The notes beneath the pieces are model-generated. The model saw nothing but the letters and a program-made list of their open reading frames with translations, was not told the DNA's origin and made no database searches. 43,265 bases of DNA from contig JAPKHK010000016.1 in NCBI GenBank assembly GCA_026646885.1, forward strand, positions 1 through 43,265, read 5' to 3'. This DNA comes from Casimicrobiaceae bacterium. Lineage in GTDB: Bacteria > Pseudomonadota > Gammaproteobacteria > Burkholderiales > Casimicrobiaceae. Position numbers and translations under genes: made by a program. Shown one piece after another: positions 1 through 7,843 of this stretch; position 1 is the stretch's first letter, and every line of letters begins with the position of its first letter.

Positions 1-80
1 AAAAGGGTCTGGCCCTGGACGGCTGTGACGGCGTGCGCTACCTGTACCACGAGCCTTGCCACAACCCGATGAAGACGACG
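1..80 (+). other. Fragment of an Fe-S (CCG-domain) oxidoreductase at the left edge
   Basis: Read from base 3, this stretch is open and encodes a peptide containing YLYHEPCHNPMK. The Y-H-x-P-C-H core is typical of CCG-domain iron-sulfur subunits, as in the large FAD/Fe-S oxidases of betaproteobacteria and GlpC/GlcF-type proteins. The similarity stops near base 75-80, where minus-strand mrpC coding sequence begins. No start or stop belonging to such a gene is visible. It is most simply a foreign end joined to the mrp operon, by assembly error or by real rearrangement. The assignment rests on a short motif only. Confidence 0.4.
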
Positions 81-283
81 ATGCCGGTGAGCACCATCGC
101 CTGCGGCACCGGGTCGGGCAGGTCGTTGCGCTGCGCCAGGCCCACCAGCACCAGGAAGGCGCCGCTGCCCATGATGTTGAAGGCGAGGATGCGGCGCATC
201 AGTTCCGCGAGCAGCAGCACGCCGGCCGCGCCCATGGCGAACAGGGCGACGCCGGCGAGGGCGAAGACCAAACCACTCGTCAT
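38..283 (-). CDS. mrpC: MrpC/MnhC-like (NuoK-type) antiporter subunit, C-terminus replaced at a junction
   Basis: This is the small hydrophobic NuoK-like subunit of an Mrp/Mnh-type monovalent cation/proton antiporter in the inner membrane. Two membrane segments are visible, then the family signature of a polar loop with DPVPQAMVLTGIVV. The start codon overlaps the stop of the preceding subunit (ATGA). Family members continue with a third helix after the TGIVV motif. Here the frame instead runs into a short polar tail (WQGSWYR) and stops, giving 81 residues where about 100-120 are usual. That tail lies in sequence which, on the other strand, looks like an Fe-S oxidoreductase. The native C-terminus is therefore probably lost at the junction near base 75. 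Confidence 0.7.
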   Translation of the reverse strand: MTSGLVFALAGVALFAMGAAGVLLLAELMRRILAFNIMGSGAFLVLVGLAQRNDLPDPVPQAMVLTGIVVFIGLWQGSWYR

Positions 284-930
284 TGCCGCTCCTCCGACAG
301 GAAGAGAAACAGCCCGGCCAGAATCAGTCCCAGCGACGCGGTGAGGCCGGACTCGATGGCGAGGATGAGCAGGCCGGCCTGCGCCGGCGGATACTTGAGC
401 AGCGCGCCCTCGGCCAACAGCACCGCGGCGATGGCGAGAAACAGCAGGAAGCCGCCGGCCAGCCCGGCCCGCAGCCACGCGGCGGGCGCGGCCCAGGCCG
501 GCAGCAGCCGCGTGAGGTGCAGCAGCACCGCCGCCGCCGCCAGCACCGCGCCGGCCTGGAAGGCGCCGCCCGGGCGGAAGGCGCCGGCCCACAGCAGATA
601 GACGGCCACCAGCGCCATCAGCGGCGCCGCCAGCCGCGCCAGGGTCGTCAGCACCGGCTCGACCGCGGCCGGCACGGCGGGCGCATCGCCGCGGCGGGCG
701 ACGGCGGTGAGGCCGATCAGCGCGATCAGCAGCACGGCGATCTCCAGCAGCGTGTCGTAGCCGCGGAAGTTCAGCAGCACCGCCGTCACTGGGTGGGTCA
801 CGCCGCTTTGCGCCAGGTTGCCGGCGACCAGCGGCGCGAGCGTCGCCGCAGGCGGCCCCAGCTCCAGTAGCGCAGCGCCCAGCAGTGCGGCGAAAAGCGC
901 GGCACCGAGCGAGACGGCGAGCCGCTTCAC
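280..930 (-). CDS. mrpB: MbhE/MrpB-type antiporter subunit
   Basis: A 216-residue integral membrane subunit of the Mrp complex. The N-terminal half has the MbhE-type signature NFRGYDTLLEIAVLL; the C-terminal half has the MnhB pattern LLWAGAFRPGGAFQAGAV. It thus combines what is the C-terminal end of MrpA with MrpB in many other systems. I chose the GTG start because it makes a GTGA overlap with the stop of the MbhD-like gene upstream; the longer open frame before it is out-of-family sequence. The stop overlaps the mrpC start by ATGA, so translation of the three genes is probably coupled. About six hydrophobic segments are visible. Confidence 0.8.
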   Translation of the reverse strand: MKRLAVSLGAALFAALLGAALLELGPPAATLAPLVAGNLAQSGVTHPVTAVLLNFRGYDTLLEIAVLLIALIGLTAVARRGDAPAVPAAVEPVLTTLARLAAPLMALVAVYLLWAGAFRPGGAFQAGAVLAAAAVLLHLTRLLPAWAAPAAWLRAGLAGGFLLFLAIAAVLLAEGALLKYPPAQAGLLILAIESGLTASLGLILAGLFLFLSEERQ

Positions 931-1190
931 GCCTTCTCCCCCTTGCCGACGCGGCGGCGAAAAACGCCCAGCGCGTCGAGCAGCAGCGCGCCGGTGAGGC
1001 CGGCGCCGATGGCGGCCTCGGCGAGCGCGATGTCGGGTGCGGCCAGCCGCGCCCAGGCCAGGGTCATCAGGAGACCGAAGACGATGAACAGCACCACCGC
1101 ACGCTGCAGCGTCGGCGCCGCCAGCGCGCGCCAAGCGCTCCACAGCAGCAGGGCGGCGAGCAGCAGGTCGAAAGCCACGCTCACGGGCAT
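927..1190 (-). CDS. MbhD-like (DUF4040) antiporter subunit
   Basis: An 87-residue membrane protein matching the hydrogenase MbhD/DUF4040 domain, with the pattern WARLAAPDIALAEAAIGAG followed by a final helix ending in a basic tail. In classical Mrp systems this domain lies in the C-terminal part of MrpA; here it is a separate gene, as in MBH-like and group-2 Mrp operons. Three hydrophobic segments are visible. It follows mrpG after a ~100-base gap that holds a GC-rich palindromic repeat, and it overlaps the next gene by GTGA. No proton-pumping MrpA or MrpD core subunit lies in the window; they would be expected beyond the left edge. Confidence 0.75.
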   Translation of the reverse strand: MPVSVAFDLLLAALLLWSAWRALAAPTLQRAVVLFIVFGLLMTLAWARLAAPDIALAEAAIGAGLTGALLLDALGVFRRRVGKGEKA

Positions 1191-1199
1191 GCCTTCCCC

Positions 1200-1252
1200 C
1201 CATCCCCCTTCCCGGGGAAGGGGGTGAGAGCGGTTCGCCGCTGCGCGGCTCC
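1200..1252. repeat. GC-rich palindromic repeat, copy 1 (REP-like)
   Basis: A nearly perfect inverted repeat of C and G tracts (CCCCCTTCCC then GGGGAAGGGGG) is followed by GGTGAGAGCGGTTCGCCG. The second part is nearly the same as the block at 1908-1924. It fills the gap between mrpG and the MbhD-like gene, which otherwise would probably overlap like their neighbours. It could act as an RNA hairpin that adjusts expression inside the operon. Confidence 0.5.
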
Positions 1253-1293
1253 GGATAGTGGCTTGCGCCCCTTCGGGCGGCCGTGCTGGGCGC

Positions 1294-1599
1294 TCATTTG
1301 TTCCCCTTGCGCCAGGGCCGGATGCCTAGCGCCTCGGCGCGGCGCGCGATGGCATAGCCGACCGCGGCGCTCGCCGCCAGCGCCAGCGGCCAGATCAGCA
1401 GCAGCTTGAGTGCCAGCGCCAGGCTCTCGGCCTGCAGGGCGAGGCCGGCCAGCACGCAACCGAGGCCGAGGTTGTCGACCTTGGCCAGCGCATGCAAGCG
1501 CGTGTAGACGTCGGGAAAGCGCAAGAGACCCACGGTGCCGGCGAAATAGAAAAAACCGCCGAGAAGCAGCAGCGCGGCGCTGGCGACTTCAAGCATCAT
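1294..1599 (-). CDS. mrpG: MrpG/MnhG antiporter subunit
   Basis: A 101-residue small subunit of the Mrp-type cation/proton antiporter. It shows the family's three hydrophobic helices and the signature GTVGLLRFPDVYTRLHALAK near residues 21-42. The length is typical. The start at 1599 lies inside the end of mrpF (11-base overlap); the second ATG at 1596 is equally possible. It ends in a basic tail just before the REP-like repeat. The function of MrpG within the complex is not well defined, but it is required for assembly in studied systems. Confidence 0.88.
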   Translation of the reverse strand: MMLEVASAALLLLGGFFYFAGTVGLLRFPDVYTRLHALAKVDNLGLGCVLAGLALQAESLALALKLLLIWPLALAASAAVGYAIARRAEALGIRPWRKGNK

Positions 1600-1867
1600 C
1601 GCGCTCCGCGTGCTCGCCCTCCCAGGCGCGGCGCACGAAGGCGATGCCGGCGATGGCCGTCAGGAGCGCCAGGGTGAGCGCCACGTCGATGAGCGGCGTG
1701 CCGCCGCCGGCGAAGGCCAGCAGCACGAGGATGCCGACGCCGGTGCTGCCGAAGAGCAGCGCCGCCAGCATGCGGTCGGCTTCGGTCGGCCCGCGCGCGG
1801 CGCGCCACAGTGCCGCCGCCAGGTTGGCGAGCAGGAACAAGGCGAGCGGCAGTTCGATCCCGGTCAC
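1589..1867 (-). CDS. mrpF: MrpF/MnhF antiporter subunit
   Basis: A 92-residue membrane subunit of the Mrp antiporter. The motif RAARGPTEADRMLAALL between the first two helices is the MrpF signature. A GTG start at 1867, four bases after the mrpE stop, gives the expected N-terminus TGIELPLALFLL; the longer open frame upstream is only the mrpE region read in another phase. Three membrane segments are visible and the acidic C-terminus (EGEHAERDDA) is soluble. It overlaps mrpG by 11 bases. Confidence 0.82.
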   Translation of the reverse strand: MTGIELPLALFLLANLAAALWRAARGPTEADRMLAALLFGSTGVGILVLLAFAGGGTPLIDVALTLALLTAIAGIAFVRRAWEGEHAERDDA

Positions 1868-1871
1868 CCGG

Positions 1872-2600
1872 CTACCCTTCCCCCGACCCGGTCCCCGAGG
1901 GAGGGGGTGACGGCGGTTCGTCGGCCGCGCGGGAGCGTCGCGCCTCGGAACGTGCGCAGCGGGAGCGCGGCAACGATCCGGCTTCGCCGTGCAGCTTCGC
2001 AGGCACGGCCGCTGCGCCGGATCGCGGCTCCGGGTCCTGTCCGGCGCCAGTTGGCGCAGCGGCGAAGATCCGCGCGATGCGCGCCTGCAGGGCCTTTGCT
2101 TCCGCCGCCGCGGGCAGGCGTTCGTCGAGCACGTGCAGGCGCAGGTGATCCCCTTCGAGGCATACACCCACCGTACCAGGCATCAGGCCGATGGCGGCGG
2201 TCATCAGCACGCGCGGCGCCCCGGGTGCCAGCGACAGCGGCAGTTCTAGCAGCGTCGGCGCGAGGTCCGGTCGCGGGCGCAGCGCCAGCCAGGCTACCTG
2301 CAGGCCGCCCTTGATGGAGTTCCAGACAAAAAAGCCGATGAAACCGACGAGGCCACCAAAGGAGATTGGGCTGCGACGCGGCGGCAGGAAGCGCAAGCTC
2401 AGGATCGAGGCCACGATCACGCCGACGAGTCCCAGGCCCCAGGTGTCCCAGCGCCCTTGCGCCATCACCCACCACAAAAAGGCGAACCCGGCGCCTCGTG
2501 TCAGTAAGGCGCGAAACCAGCCGGCCGTCTTCCCTGGCTCGCCGGCGTGAGCGGGTGTTCTGTTTTCGTGGCGCACAAGCATGTCGCGATTGTCTCGCAT
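1872..2600 (-). CDS. mrpE: MrpE/MnhE antiporter subunit with an aberrant C-terminal tail
   Basis: Residues from about 25 to 185 match MrpE: two to three N-terminal helices with WWVMAQGRWDTWGLGL, then the SIKGGLQVAWLALRPRPDL segment and the typical LMTAAIGLMPGTV region. Family proteins end near the ARIARIF position. Here about 58 extra residues follow, low in complexity and rich in Arg, Pro and Ser, without family similarity. They are encoded by DNA containing a REP-like repeat. The likely explanation is insertion of repeat DNA at the 3' end, extending the frame. The start at 2600 is seven bases after the ATPase stop; an internal Met at residue 7 is an alternative. Confidence 0.82.
   Translation of the reverse strand: MRDNRDMLVRHENRTPAHAGEPGKTAGWFRALLTRGAGFAFLWWVMAQGRWDTWGLGLVGVIVASILSLRFLPPRRSPISFGGLVGFIGFFVWNSIKGGLQVAWLALRPRPDLAPTLLELPLSLAPGAPRVLMTAAIGLMPGTVGVCLEGDHLRLHVLDERLPAAAEAKALQARIARIFAAAPTGAGQDPEPRSGAAAVPAKLHGEAGSLPRSRCARSEARRSRAADEPPSPPPSGTGSGEG
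1876..1935. repeat. GC-rich palindromic repeat, copy 2, inside the 3' end of mrpE
   Basis: C-tract then G-tract sequence (TCCCCGAGGGAGGGGG) is followed by TGACGGCGGTTCGTCG. It resembles the block at 1200-1252, where the same order of parts reads AAGGGGGTGAGAGCGGTTCG. A further 9-base inverted pair (CGATCCGGC at 1974, GCCGGATCG at 2016) lies just beyond, also within the odd tail of mrpE. Two related elements within 700 bases suggest a small mobile or intergenic palindrome family. Confidence 0.45.
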
Positions 2601-2607
2601 CGGCGGC

Positions 2608-5301
2608 TCATCGGGTGAACAAGCGCCGGCGTAGAAACTTCTCGACCTCCAGCAGCACCAGCACGGCCGCTCCGACCGCCACGATCTGCAGGCCGGTGGC
2701 GAAGGACAGCGGCCGGCTGTGGAAGAAGGTCTCCATGAAGGGCGCGTAGGTGAACAAGAGCTGCAGGCCGAACACCGCGAAAACGGCTACGAGCACCGGC
2801 TTCGTGCCCTTGACGCCCTCGAAGGTGAAGGACGGTGCCCGTAGGTAGCGCACGCTGAAGAGGTAGAACACCTCCATCGCCACCAGGGTGTTGACGGCGA
2901 CGGTGCGCGCCTCCTCGACGGACGCACCGCGCATCAGCGCCAGTTCGAACATGCCGAAGATGCCGGCCATGAACAGCCCCGACACCAGCACCACGCGCCA
3001 CATCAGGAAACCGGAGAGGATCGGCTCGCCGGGCGGGCGCGGCCGGCGGCGCATGACCTCGCGCTCGGTCGGCTCGAAGGCCAGCACCATGGCCAGCGCC
3101 ACCGAGCTGACCATGTTCACCCAGAGGATCTGCACCGGCGTGATCGGCAAAGTCAGTCCCAGCAGGACGGCGATGACCAGCGAAAGCGACTCGCCGCCAT
3201 TGATCGGCAGCAGGAAGGTGATGGCTTTCTTCAGGTTGTCGTACACCGTGCGGCCTTCCTCGACGGCGTGGGCGATGGAGGCGAAGTTGTCGTCGGCGAG
3301 CACCATTTCGGCGGCTTCCTTCGCCGCCTCGGTGCCCTTCAGCCCCATCGCCACGCCGACGTCGGCCTGCTTCAGGGCCGGCGCGTCGTTCACGCCGTCG
3401 CCGGTCATGGCGACGATTTCACCTTCGGCCTGCAATGCCTGCACTAGGCGCAGCTTGTGCTCGGGGCTGGCGCGGGCGAAGACGTCGACCTCGCGCACCG
3501 CGCCGCGCAGCGCGGCATCGTCGAGCGCCTCGATCTCGGCGCCGGTGACGACGCGGCGGCCGTCGCCGATGCCCATGGCGGCGCCAATGGCGCGCGCCGT
3601 GACGCCGTGGTCGCCGGTGATCATCTTGACGCGGATGCCGGCGGCGCGGCATTGCGCCACCGCTGCGATGGCCTCCTCGCGCGGCGGGTCGATGATGCCG
3701 ACCAGGGCCAGCAGGGTAAGGCCCTGCTCGACGTCGGCGAAATCGAGCTCGCGCTTGCCTTTTTCCATCGGCGCTTCCGCCAGCGCCAGCACGCGCTGGC
3801 CGGCCGCGGCGAGGGCTTCGATCTGCTGGTACCAGCGGTCGGCGTCGAGCGGGCGATCTTCGCCAGCGGCGCGCTCTTTGCTGCACATCTGCAACAAGCG
3901 TTCCGGTGCGCCTTTGACGAAAGCGAAAGCGTGGCCGGCATGGTCGTGATGCAGGGTGGCCATGAAGCGATGCTCGGACTCGAAAGGGATGGCATCGACA
4001 CGGGGCAGCGAACTGTTCTCGAAATGGCGATCGAGTCCGGCCTTCAGCGCCAGGGTGAGCAGCGCCCCCTCGGTCGGGTCACCCTCGAGCTTCCAGCCGT
4101 CGTCCCGCTCGTGCAGCACGGCGTCGTTGCAGAGCAGTGCCGCGCGGGCGATGTCGGCCAGTTCGGGCGCGTCCTGCGGCACCACCTCGGTTCCATCGAC
4201 TCTGAATCCGCCATGTGGCGCGTAACCCGCGCCATCGACCTCAAACACGCGCTCGGCAGTGATCACCCGCTGCACGGTCATCTCGTTCTTGGTGAGCGTG
4301 CCGGTCTTGTCCGAGCAGATCACCGTGACCGACCCCAGCGTTTCCACCGCCGGCAACCGGCGGATGATGGCTTGGCGACCGGCCATACGCTGCACGCCGA
4401 TGGCCAGCGTGACGGTGAGGATGGCCGGCAGCCCTTCGGGAATCGCCGCCACGGCGAGGCCGACAGCGGCGGTAAACATCTCGGCGGCGCTAAAGCCGCG
4501 CGCCAGCACGCCGAAGGCGAACAGGGCGGCGGCCGAGGCCAGGATGGCGCCGGTCAGCCAGCGCGCGAAGACCGCCATCTTGCGCAAAAGTGGCGTGGCG
4601 AGTTCCTCTACCCCGGCGAGCAGGCGACCGATGCGACCGATCTCGGTGGCCTCGCCGGTGGCCACCACCAGGCCCTTCGCCTGGCCGTAGGTCACCAGCG
4701 TGCCGGAATAGACCATCGAGCGGCGGTCGCCGATCGGCGCATCGGTCGCGACGGGAGCGATGTCTTTTTCGACCGCTACCGACTCGCCGGTGAGCGCCGC
4801 CTCCTCGACGCGCAGGCTACGCGCCTCGACCAAGCGCAGGTCGGCCGGCACTTTGTCGCCGGAGGCGAGAAAGACGATGTCGCCGGGCACCAACTCCTCG
4901 GCCGGGATTTCGCGGCGGCGGCCGTCGCGCAGCACGACGGCGGTAAGCGAGAGCATGTTGCGGATGGCCTCGAGCGCCGCCTCCGCCTTGCCTTCTTGCA
5001 GAAAGCCGATGACCGTGTTGGCCAGCACCACGGCGAGAATGACCCCGCTGTCGACGTAATGGCCGAGCGCCGCGGTCACCGCGACGGCGGCCAGCAGCAC
5101 ATAGATGAGAACGTTGTGGAACTGGGCCGCGAAGCGCGCCAGTGCGCTGCGCCGCTTGGGCGGCGGCAGGCGGTTGGGGCCGTGCACGGCGAGGCGCCGC
5201 GCCGCGTCGACATGACTCAAGCCATGGATGCTCGTAACGAGCTGGGCGCAGGCCTCGTCCCGACTCTGAGCATGCCACGCGGCTGCGGTTGCGGGCGGCA
5301 T
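2608..5301 (-). CDS. P-type cation-transporting ATPase (P2A-like)
   Basis: An 897-residue P-type ATPase of the SERCA/PacL-like layout: N-terminal cation ATPase domain, A-domain with LTGES, phosphorylation motif SDKTGTLT with Asp331, hinge motif TGDGVNDAPALKQADVG, and C-terminal helices. In helix M4 the PEGLP motif is intact. In M5 the N-x-x-E pair (INGGES) matches the calcium ligands N768 and E771 of SERCA. In M6 the ligand segment reads NMVSS, so the Asp of the N-x-x-x-D calcium site is a Ser. The transported ion cannot be called calcium with certainty; Na+, K+ or Mg2+ are possible. It lies six bases from the upstream stress protein stop and eight from mrpE, in one transcription unit with the Mrp genes. 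Confidence 0.9.
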   Translation of the reverse strand: MPPATAAAWHAQSRDEACAQLVTSIHGLSHVDAARRLAVHGPNRLPPPKRRSALARFAAQFHNVLIYVLLAAVAVTAALGHYVDSGVILAVVLANTVIGFLQEGKAEAALEAIRNMLSLTAVVLRDGRRREIPAEELVPGDIVFLASGDKVPADLRLVEARSLRVEEAALTGESVAVEKDIAPVATDAPIGDRRSMVYSGTLVTYGQAKGLVVATGEATEIGRIGRLLAGVEELATPLLRKMAVFARWLTGAILASAAALFAFGVLARGFSAAEMFTAAVGLAVAAIPEGLPAILTVTLAIGVQRMAGRQAIIRRLPAVETLGSVTVICSDKTGTLTKNEMTVQRVITAERVFEVDGAGYAPHGGFRVDGTEVVPQDAPELADIARAALLCNDAVLHERDDGWKLEGDPTEGALLTLALKAGLDRHFENSSLPRVDAIPFESEHRFMATLHHDHAGHAFAFVKGAPERLLQMCSKERAAGEDRPLDADRWYQQIEALAAAGQRVLALAEAPMEKGKRELDFADVEQGLTLLALVGIIDPPREEAIAAVAQCRAAGIRVKMITGDHGVTARAIGAAMGIGDGRRVVTGAEIEALDDAALRGAVREVDVFARASPEHKLRLVQALQAEGEIVAMTGDGVNDAPALKQADVGVAMGLKGTEAAKEAAEMVLADDNFASIAHAVEEGRTVYDNLKKAITFLLPINGGESLSLVIAVLLGLTLPITPVQILWVNMVSSVALAMVLAFEPTEREVMRRRPRPPGEPILSGFLMWRVVLVSGLFMAGIFGMFELALMRGASVEEARTVAVNTLVAMEVFYLFSVRYLRAPSFTFEGVKGTKPVLVAVFAVFGLQLLFTYAPFMETFFHSRPLSFATGLQIVAVGAAVLVLLEVEKFLRRRLFTR

Positions 5302-5307
5302 CGAGGT

Positions 5308-6192
5308 TCAGGCGCTCATCAGCACGTCGCCCTCGGCTTGGTGAAGGATGTTCTGCGTCACGCTGCCCAGCAAGCGCTCTTCCGTGGCGCTGCCGCCGTG
5401 TTTGCCGATCACGATGAGATCAGCCGACAGTTCGCTGGCACTGCGCAAAATCGCCGCCGCGGCATGACCATGAACGAGGCGCTGCACGAAACGCTGACCG
5501 CCTTCACCCAGGTCGTCGACGAAGCGCTTCATGTTCTGGTCGGCGTGACTGCGCTCGCGTTCGCGGTAGGCTTCGAGATCTTCTTGGGTGGCGCCGGCAA
5601 GGCGCATGCGGCCTTCCAGCGCCACTCCATAAGCGCTCACGAGGGTGAGCCGCGTCGCTGGCGGCAGCGTCAGGGCGAGCCTGGCGGCGCGCGCCGAAGC
5701 CGCGGAGAAGTCGGTCGCCACCAGCACCTCATGATAGGGCTCTAGTGGGTCACGGCGAACGACCAGTACGGGCGCCGCGCGGATGGCATGCAGCACCTTC
5801 ATGGCGGTGCTACCGAGAACGGCGGCGCTCAGCCAGCCTTCGCCGTGTTCACCCAAAACCAGCAGGCGGGGTTTTTGGGCCGCGGCAAATTCCGCCAGCG
5901 CGCTGGGTGCGGCGCCGCGCAGCATCTCGGTCGCCACATCGAAACCCGCATCAGCCTTGATTTTTTCCGCCAAAGCTTGCAGCCGGGTGCGATCGGCGTC
6001 CAGATGATTGAAGCTCGCCCACTTGCCGATGTCGTAAACAGCCTTGACCGTCGCCAACACGCCATCGTCGAACACATTCACCAGCGTGACCGGGCAGTGC
6101 CAATGCTTAGCCAAGGTCGCGGCGCGGCGAGCCGCCCATTCAGCGGTGACGGAGAAGTCGGTGGCGGCAACGATTCCGGAAATCTCGTTCAT
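5308..6192 (-). CDS. Tandem universal stress protein (UspA family)
   Basis: A 294-residue cytoplasmic protein made of two Usp domains, about residues 1-150 and 153-294. Both keep the ATP-binding pattern G-x2-G-x9-G-S: GEHGEGWLSAAVLGS in the first and GKHGGSATEERLLGS in the second. Each domain starts with the typical VATDFS strand and Asp. It therefore probably binds nucleotide in both halves. It is encoded between htpX and the P-type ATPase with 10- and 6-base gaps, implying co-transcription. Tandem Usp proteins respond to starvation, oxidative and envelope stress in related bacteria; the exact job here is unknown. Confidence 0.9.
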   Translation of the reverse strand: MNEISGIVAATDFSVTAEWAARRAATLAKHWHCPVTLVNVFDDGVLATVKAVYDIGKWASFNHLDADRTRLQALAEKIKADAGFDVATEMLRGAAPSALAEFAAAQKPRLLVLGEHGEGWLSAAVLGSTAMKVLHAIRAAPVLVVRRDPLEPYHEVLVATDFSAASARAARLALTLPPATRLTLVSAYGVALEGRMRLAGATQEDLEAYRERERSHADQNMKRFVDDLGEGGQRFVQRLVHGHAAAAILRSASELSADLIVIGKHGGSATEERLLGSVTQNILHQAEGDVLMSA

Positions 6193-6202
6193 GGTGGGCT
6201 CC

Positions 6203-7078
6203 TCAATGGGCCGCGCGCAGCGCGGCGATGCGCTCCTCCAGCGGCGGGTGGGTCATGAAGAGGCGAGTGAAGCCTTTGGCGCCGCCGCTGATGCCAAAGG
6301 CCGCCATTTTGTCGGGCAGGGCGGCGGGTTCATGCGCGGCGCGCAAGCGTTCCAGCGCGGCGATCATTTTGCCCCGGCCAGCGAGTTTTGCGCCGCCGGC
6401 ATCGGCGCGGAATTCGCGCTGGCGAGAGAACCACATGACGATCACCGAGGCCAGCACCCCCAGCACGAGCTGGGCGACGATCATGGTGATGTAATAGGCC
6501 GGCCCTTGGCCGCGCTCGGTCTTGAAAACCACGCGATCGACGATCTGGCCGATCACCCGCGAGAAGAAGATGACGAAGGTGTTGACCACGCCCTGAATCA
6601 GGGTGAGCGTGACCATGTCGCCGTTGGCGACGTGCGAGACCTCATGCGCCAGCACCGCTTCGGCTTCGTCGCGGCTCATCGATTGCAAAAGACCGGTGGA
6701 GACCGCGACCAGGGCATTGTTGCGGTTCATGCCGGTGGCAAAGGCGTTGACATCGGGCGCCTGATAAATCGCCACCTCGGGCATGCCGATGCCGGCGGCC
6801 TGCGCTTGGCGCTGCACGGTGCCAACCAGCCAACGCTCGACTTCGCTTCGCGGTTGTTCGATCACCTCGGCGCCGACCATGCGCTTGGCGCTCCATTTCG
6901 ACATCGCCAGCGAAATGAAGGCGCCGCCCATGCCCATGATCGCCGCAAAAACCAACAGGCTGCCTAGGTTGAGTCCACCGTCGGCGAGCATGGGCTCGAG
7001 CCCAAGTAGCTTCACCACCAGGCTCAGCACGAAGAGCACCGCGACGTTGGTCAGCAGGAACAGAAAGACGCGTTTCAT
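6203..7078 (-). CDS. htpX: Membrane zinc protease HtpX (M48)
   Basis: A 291-residue inner-membrane metalloprotease. Two N-terminal helices ([22 protein letters not shown] and the 35-60 segment) are followed by the catalytic HEVSH motif at His145-Glu146-His149. Two more hydrophobic segments sit around the active site, and the C-terminal part ends in [13 protein letters not shown], typical of HtpX. It degrades damaged membrane proteins together with FtsH in enterobacteria. It is the first gene of the long unit running to mrpC, placed right after the terminator of the BI-1-like gene, so the promoter probably lies in 7079-7108 or reads through from upstream. Confidence 0.94.
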   Translation of the reverse strand: MKRVFLFLLTNVAVLFVLSLVVKLLGLEPMLADGGLNLGSLLVFAAIMGMGGAFISLAMSKWSAKRMVGAEVIEQPRSEVERWLVGTVQRQAQAAGIGMPEVAIYQAPDVNAFATGMNRNNALVAVSTGLLQSMSRDEAEAVLAHEVSHVANGDMVTLTLIQGVVNTFVIFFSRVIGQIVDRVVFKTERGQGPAYYITMIVAQLVLGVLASVIVMWFSRQREFRADAGGAKLAGRGKMIAALERLRAAHEPAALPDKMAAFGISGGAKGFTRLFMTHPPLEERIAALRAAH

Positions 7079-7108
7079 GATCGGGTTTCCAAGGGGAGGT
7101 TAGGCGAT

Positions 7109-7140
7109 AAAAAAAGCCGCCGGGAGTTCACCGGCGGCTT
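7109..7140 (-). terminator. Rho-independent terminator of the BI-1/YccA-like gene
   Basis: A perfect 10-bp stem (AAGCCGCCGG paired with CCGGCGGCTT) with a 7-base loop is followed, on the minus strand, by a run of seven T. It lies 20 bases after the stop of the gene at 7160-7843, separating it from htpX. Confidence 0.9.
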
Positions 7141-7159
7141 CGCTTTGCTGAGAATCTCC

Positions 7160-7843
7160 TCAGTCGTTGCCGCCGATACCCAAGAGGGACAGCAGGCTGA
7201 CGAAGAGGTTGTAGATCGAAACGTATAGGCTCACCGTGGCCATGACATAGTTGGTTTCACCGCCGTGGATGATGGCCGAGGTCTCATACAGGATGAGGCC
7301 CGAAGCAATCAGCATGAAGGCCGCGGAAACGGCCAGGGACAGCGCGGGCAACTGGAAGAAGATCGCCGCCAGACCCGCCACGAAAGCCACCAGCGCGCCG
7401 ACCACCAGAAAACCACCCATGAAGCTGAAGTCCTTGCGGGTGACCAGCACGAAGGCCGACAAACCCAGGAAAATCGCGCCGGTGCCGCCCAGAGCCAGCA
7501 TCACGGTTTGGTGACCGTTGGGCATGGCCAAGTACATACTGATGATGGGGCCCAAGGTGTAGCCCATGAAACCGGTCAGGGCGAAAACGGACAACACGCC
7601 CCAACTGCTGTCACGCAGTTTCATGGTGAGAAACAAGAGTCCGAAGTAGCCCACCAAGGTGATGATCAGACCCGGATGAGGTAGCTTGAGGGCGGCCGCA
7701 ACACCCGCGGTGAGGCCGCTGAAGAGCAGCGTCATCGCCAGCAGGGCGTAAGTGTTGCGCAAAACCTTATGGGTGGACAGCAGCGAGACTTCGCCGACGG
7801 GGCGGGAAGTGGCTAATGTTGATCCGAAACGTTCGTTGCTCAT
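7160..7843 (-). CDS. Bax inhibitor-1/YccA family membrane protein
   Basis: A 227-residue protein with seven hydrophobic segments in the TMBIM/BI-1 pattern. It has GFMGYTLGPIISMYL in the middle and YETSAIIHGGETNYVMATVSLYVSIYNLF near the C-terminus, the latter carrying conserved acidic residues of the pH-sensing site. Enterobacterial YccA is an FtsH modulator, and placement next to htpX fits membrane protein quality control. A strong Shine-Dalgarno (GAGAGGAG) precedes the ATG at 7843. Upstream DNA at about 7880-7950 is AT-rich compared with the rest and probably holds its promoter. It is a single-gene unit closed by the hairpin at 7109-7140. Confidence 0.88.
   Translation of the reverse strand: MSNERFGSTLATSRPVGEVSLLSTHKVLRNTYALLAMTLLFSGLTAGVAAALKLPHPGLIITLVGYFGLLFLTMKLRDSSWGVLSVFALTGFMGYTLGPIISMYLAMPNGHQTVMLALGGTGAIFLGLSAFVLVTRKDFSFMGGFLVVGALVAFVAGLAAIFFQLPALSLAVSAAFMLIASGLILYETSAIIHGGETNYVMATVSLYVSIYNLFVSLLSLLGIGGND

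Noticed and set aside
3457-5745. 762-codon plus-strand frame antisense to the P-type ATPase and Usp genes
   Set aside because: Its residues are a shadow of GC-rich minus-strand codons; the minus-strand frames show full family motifs and good starts.
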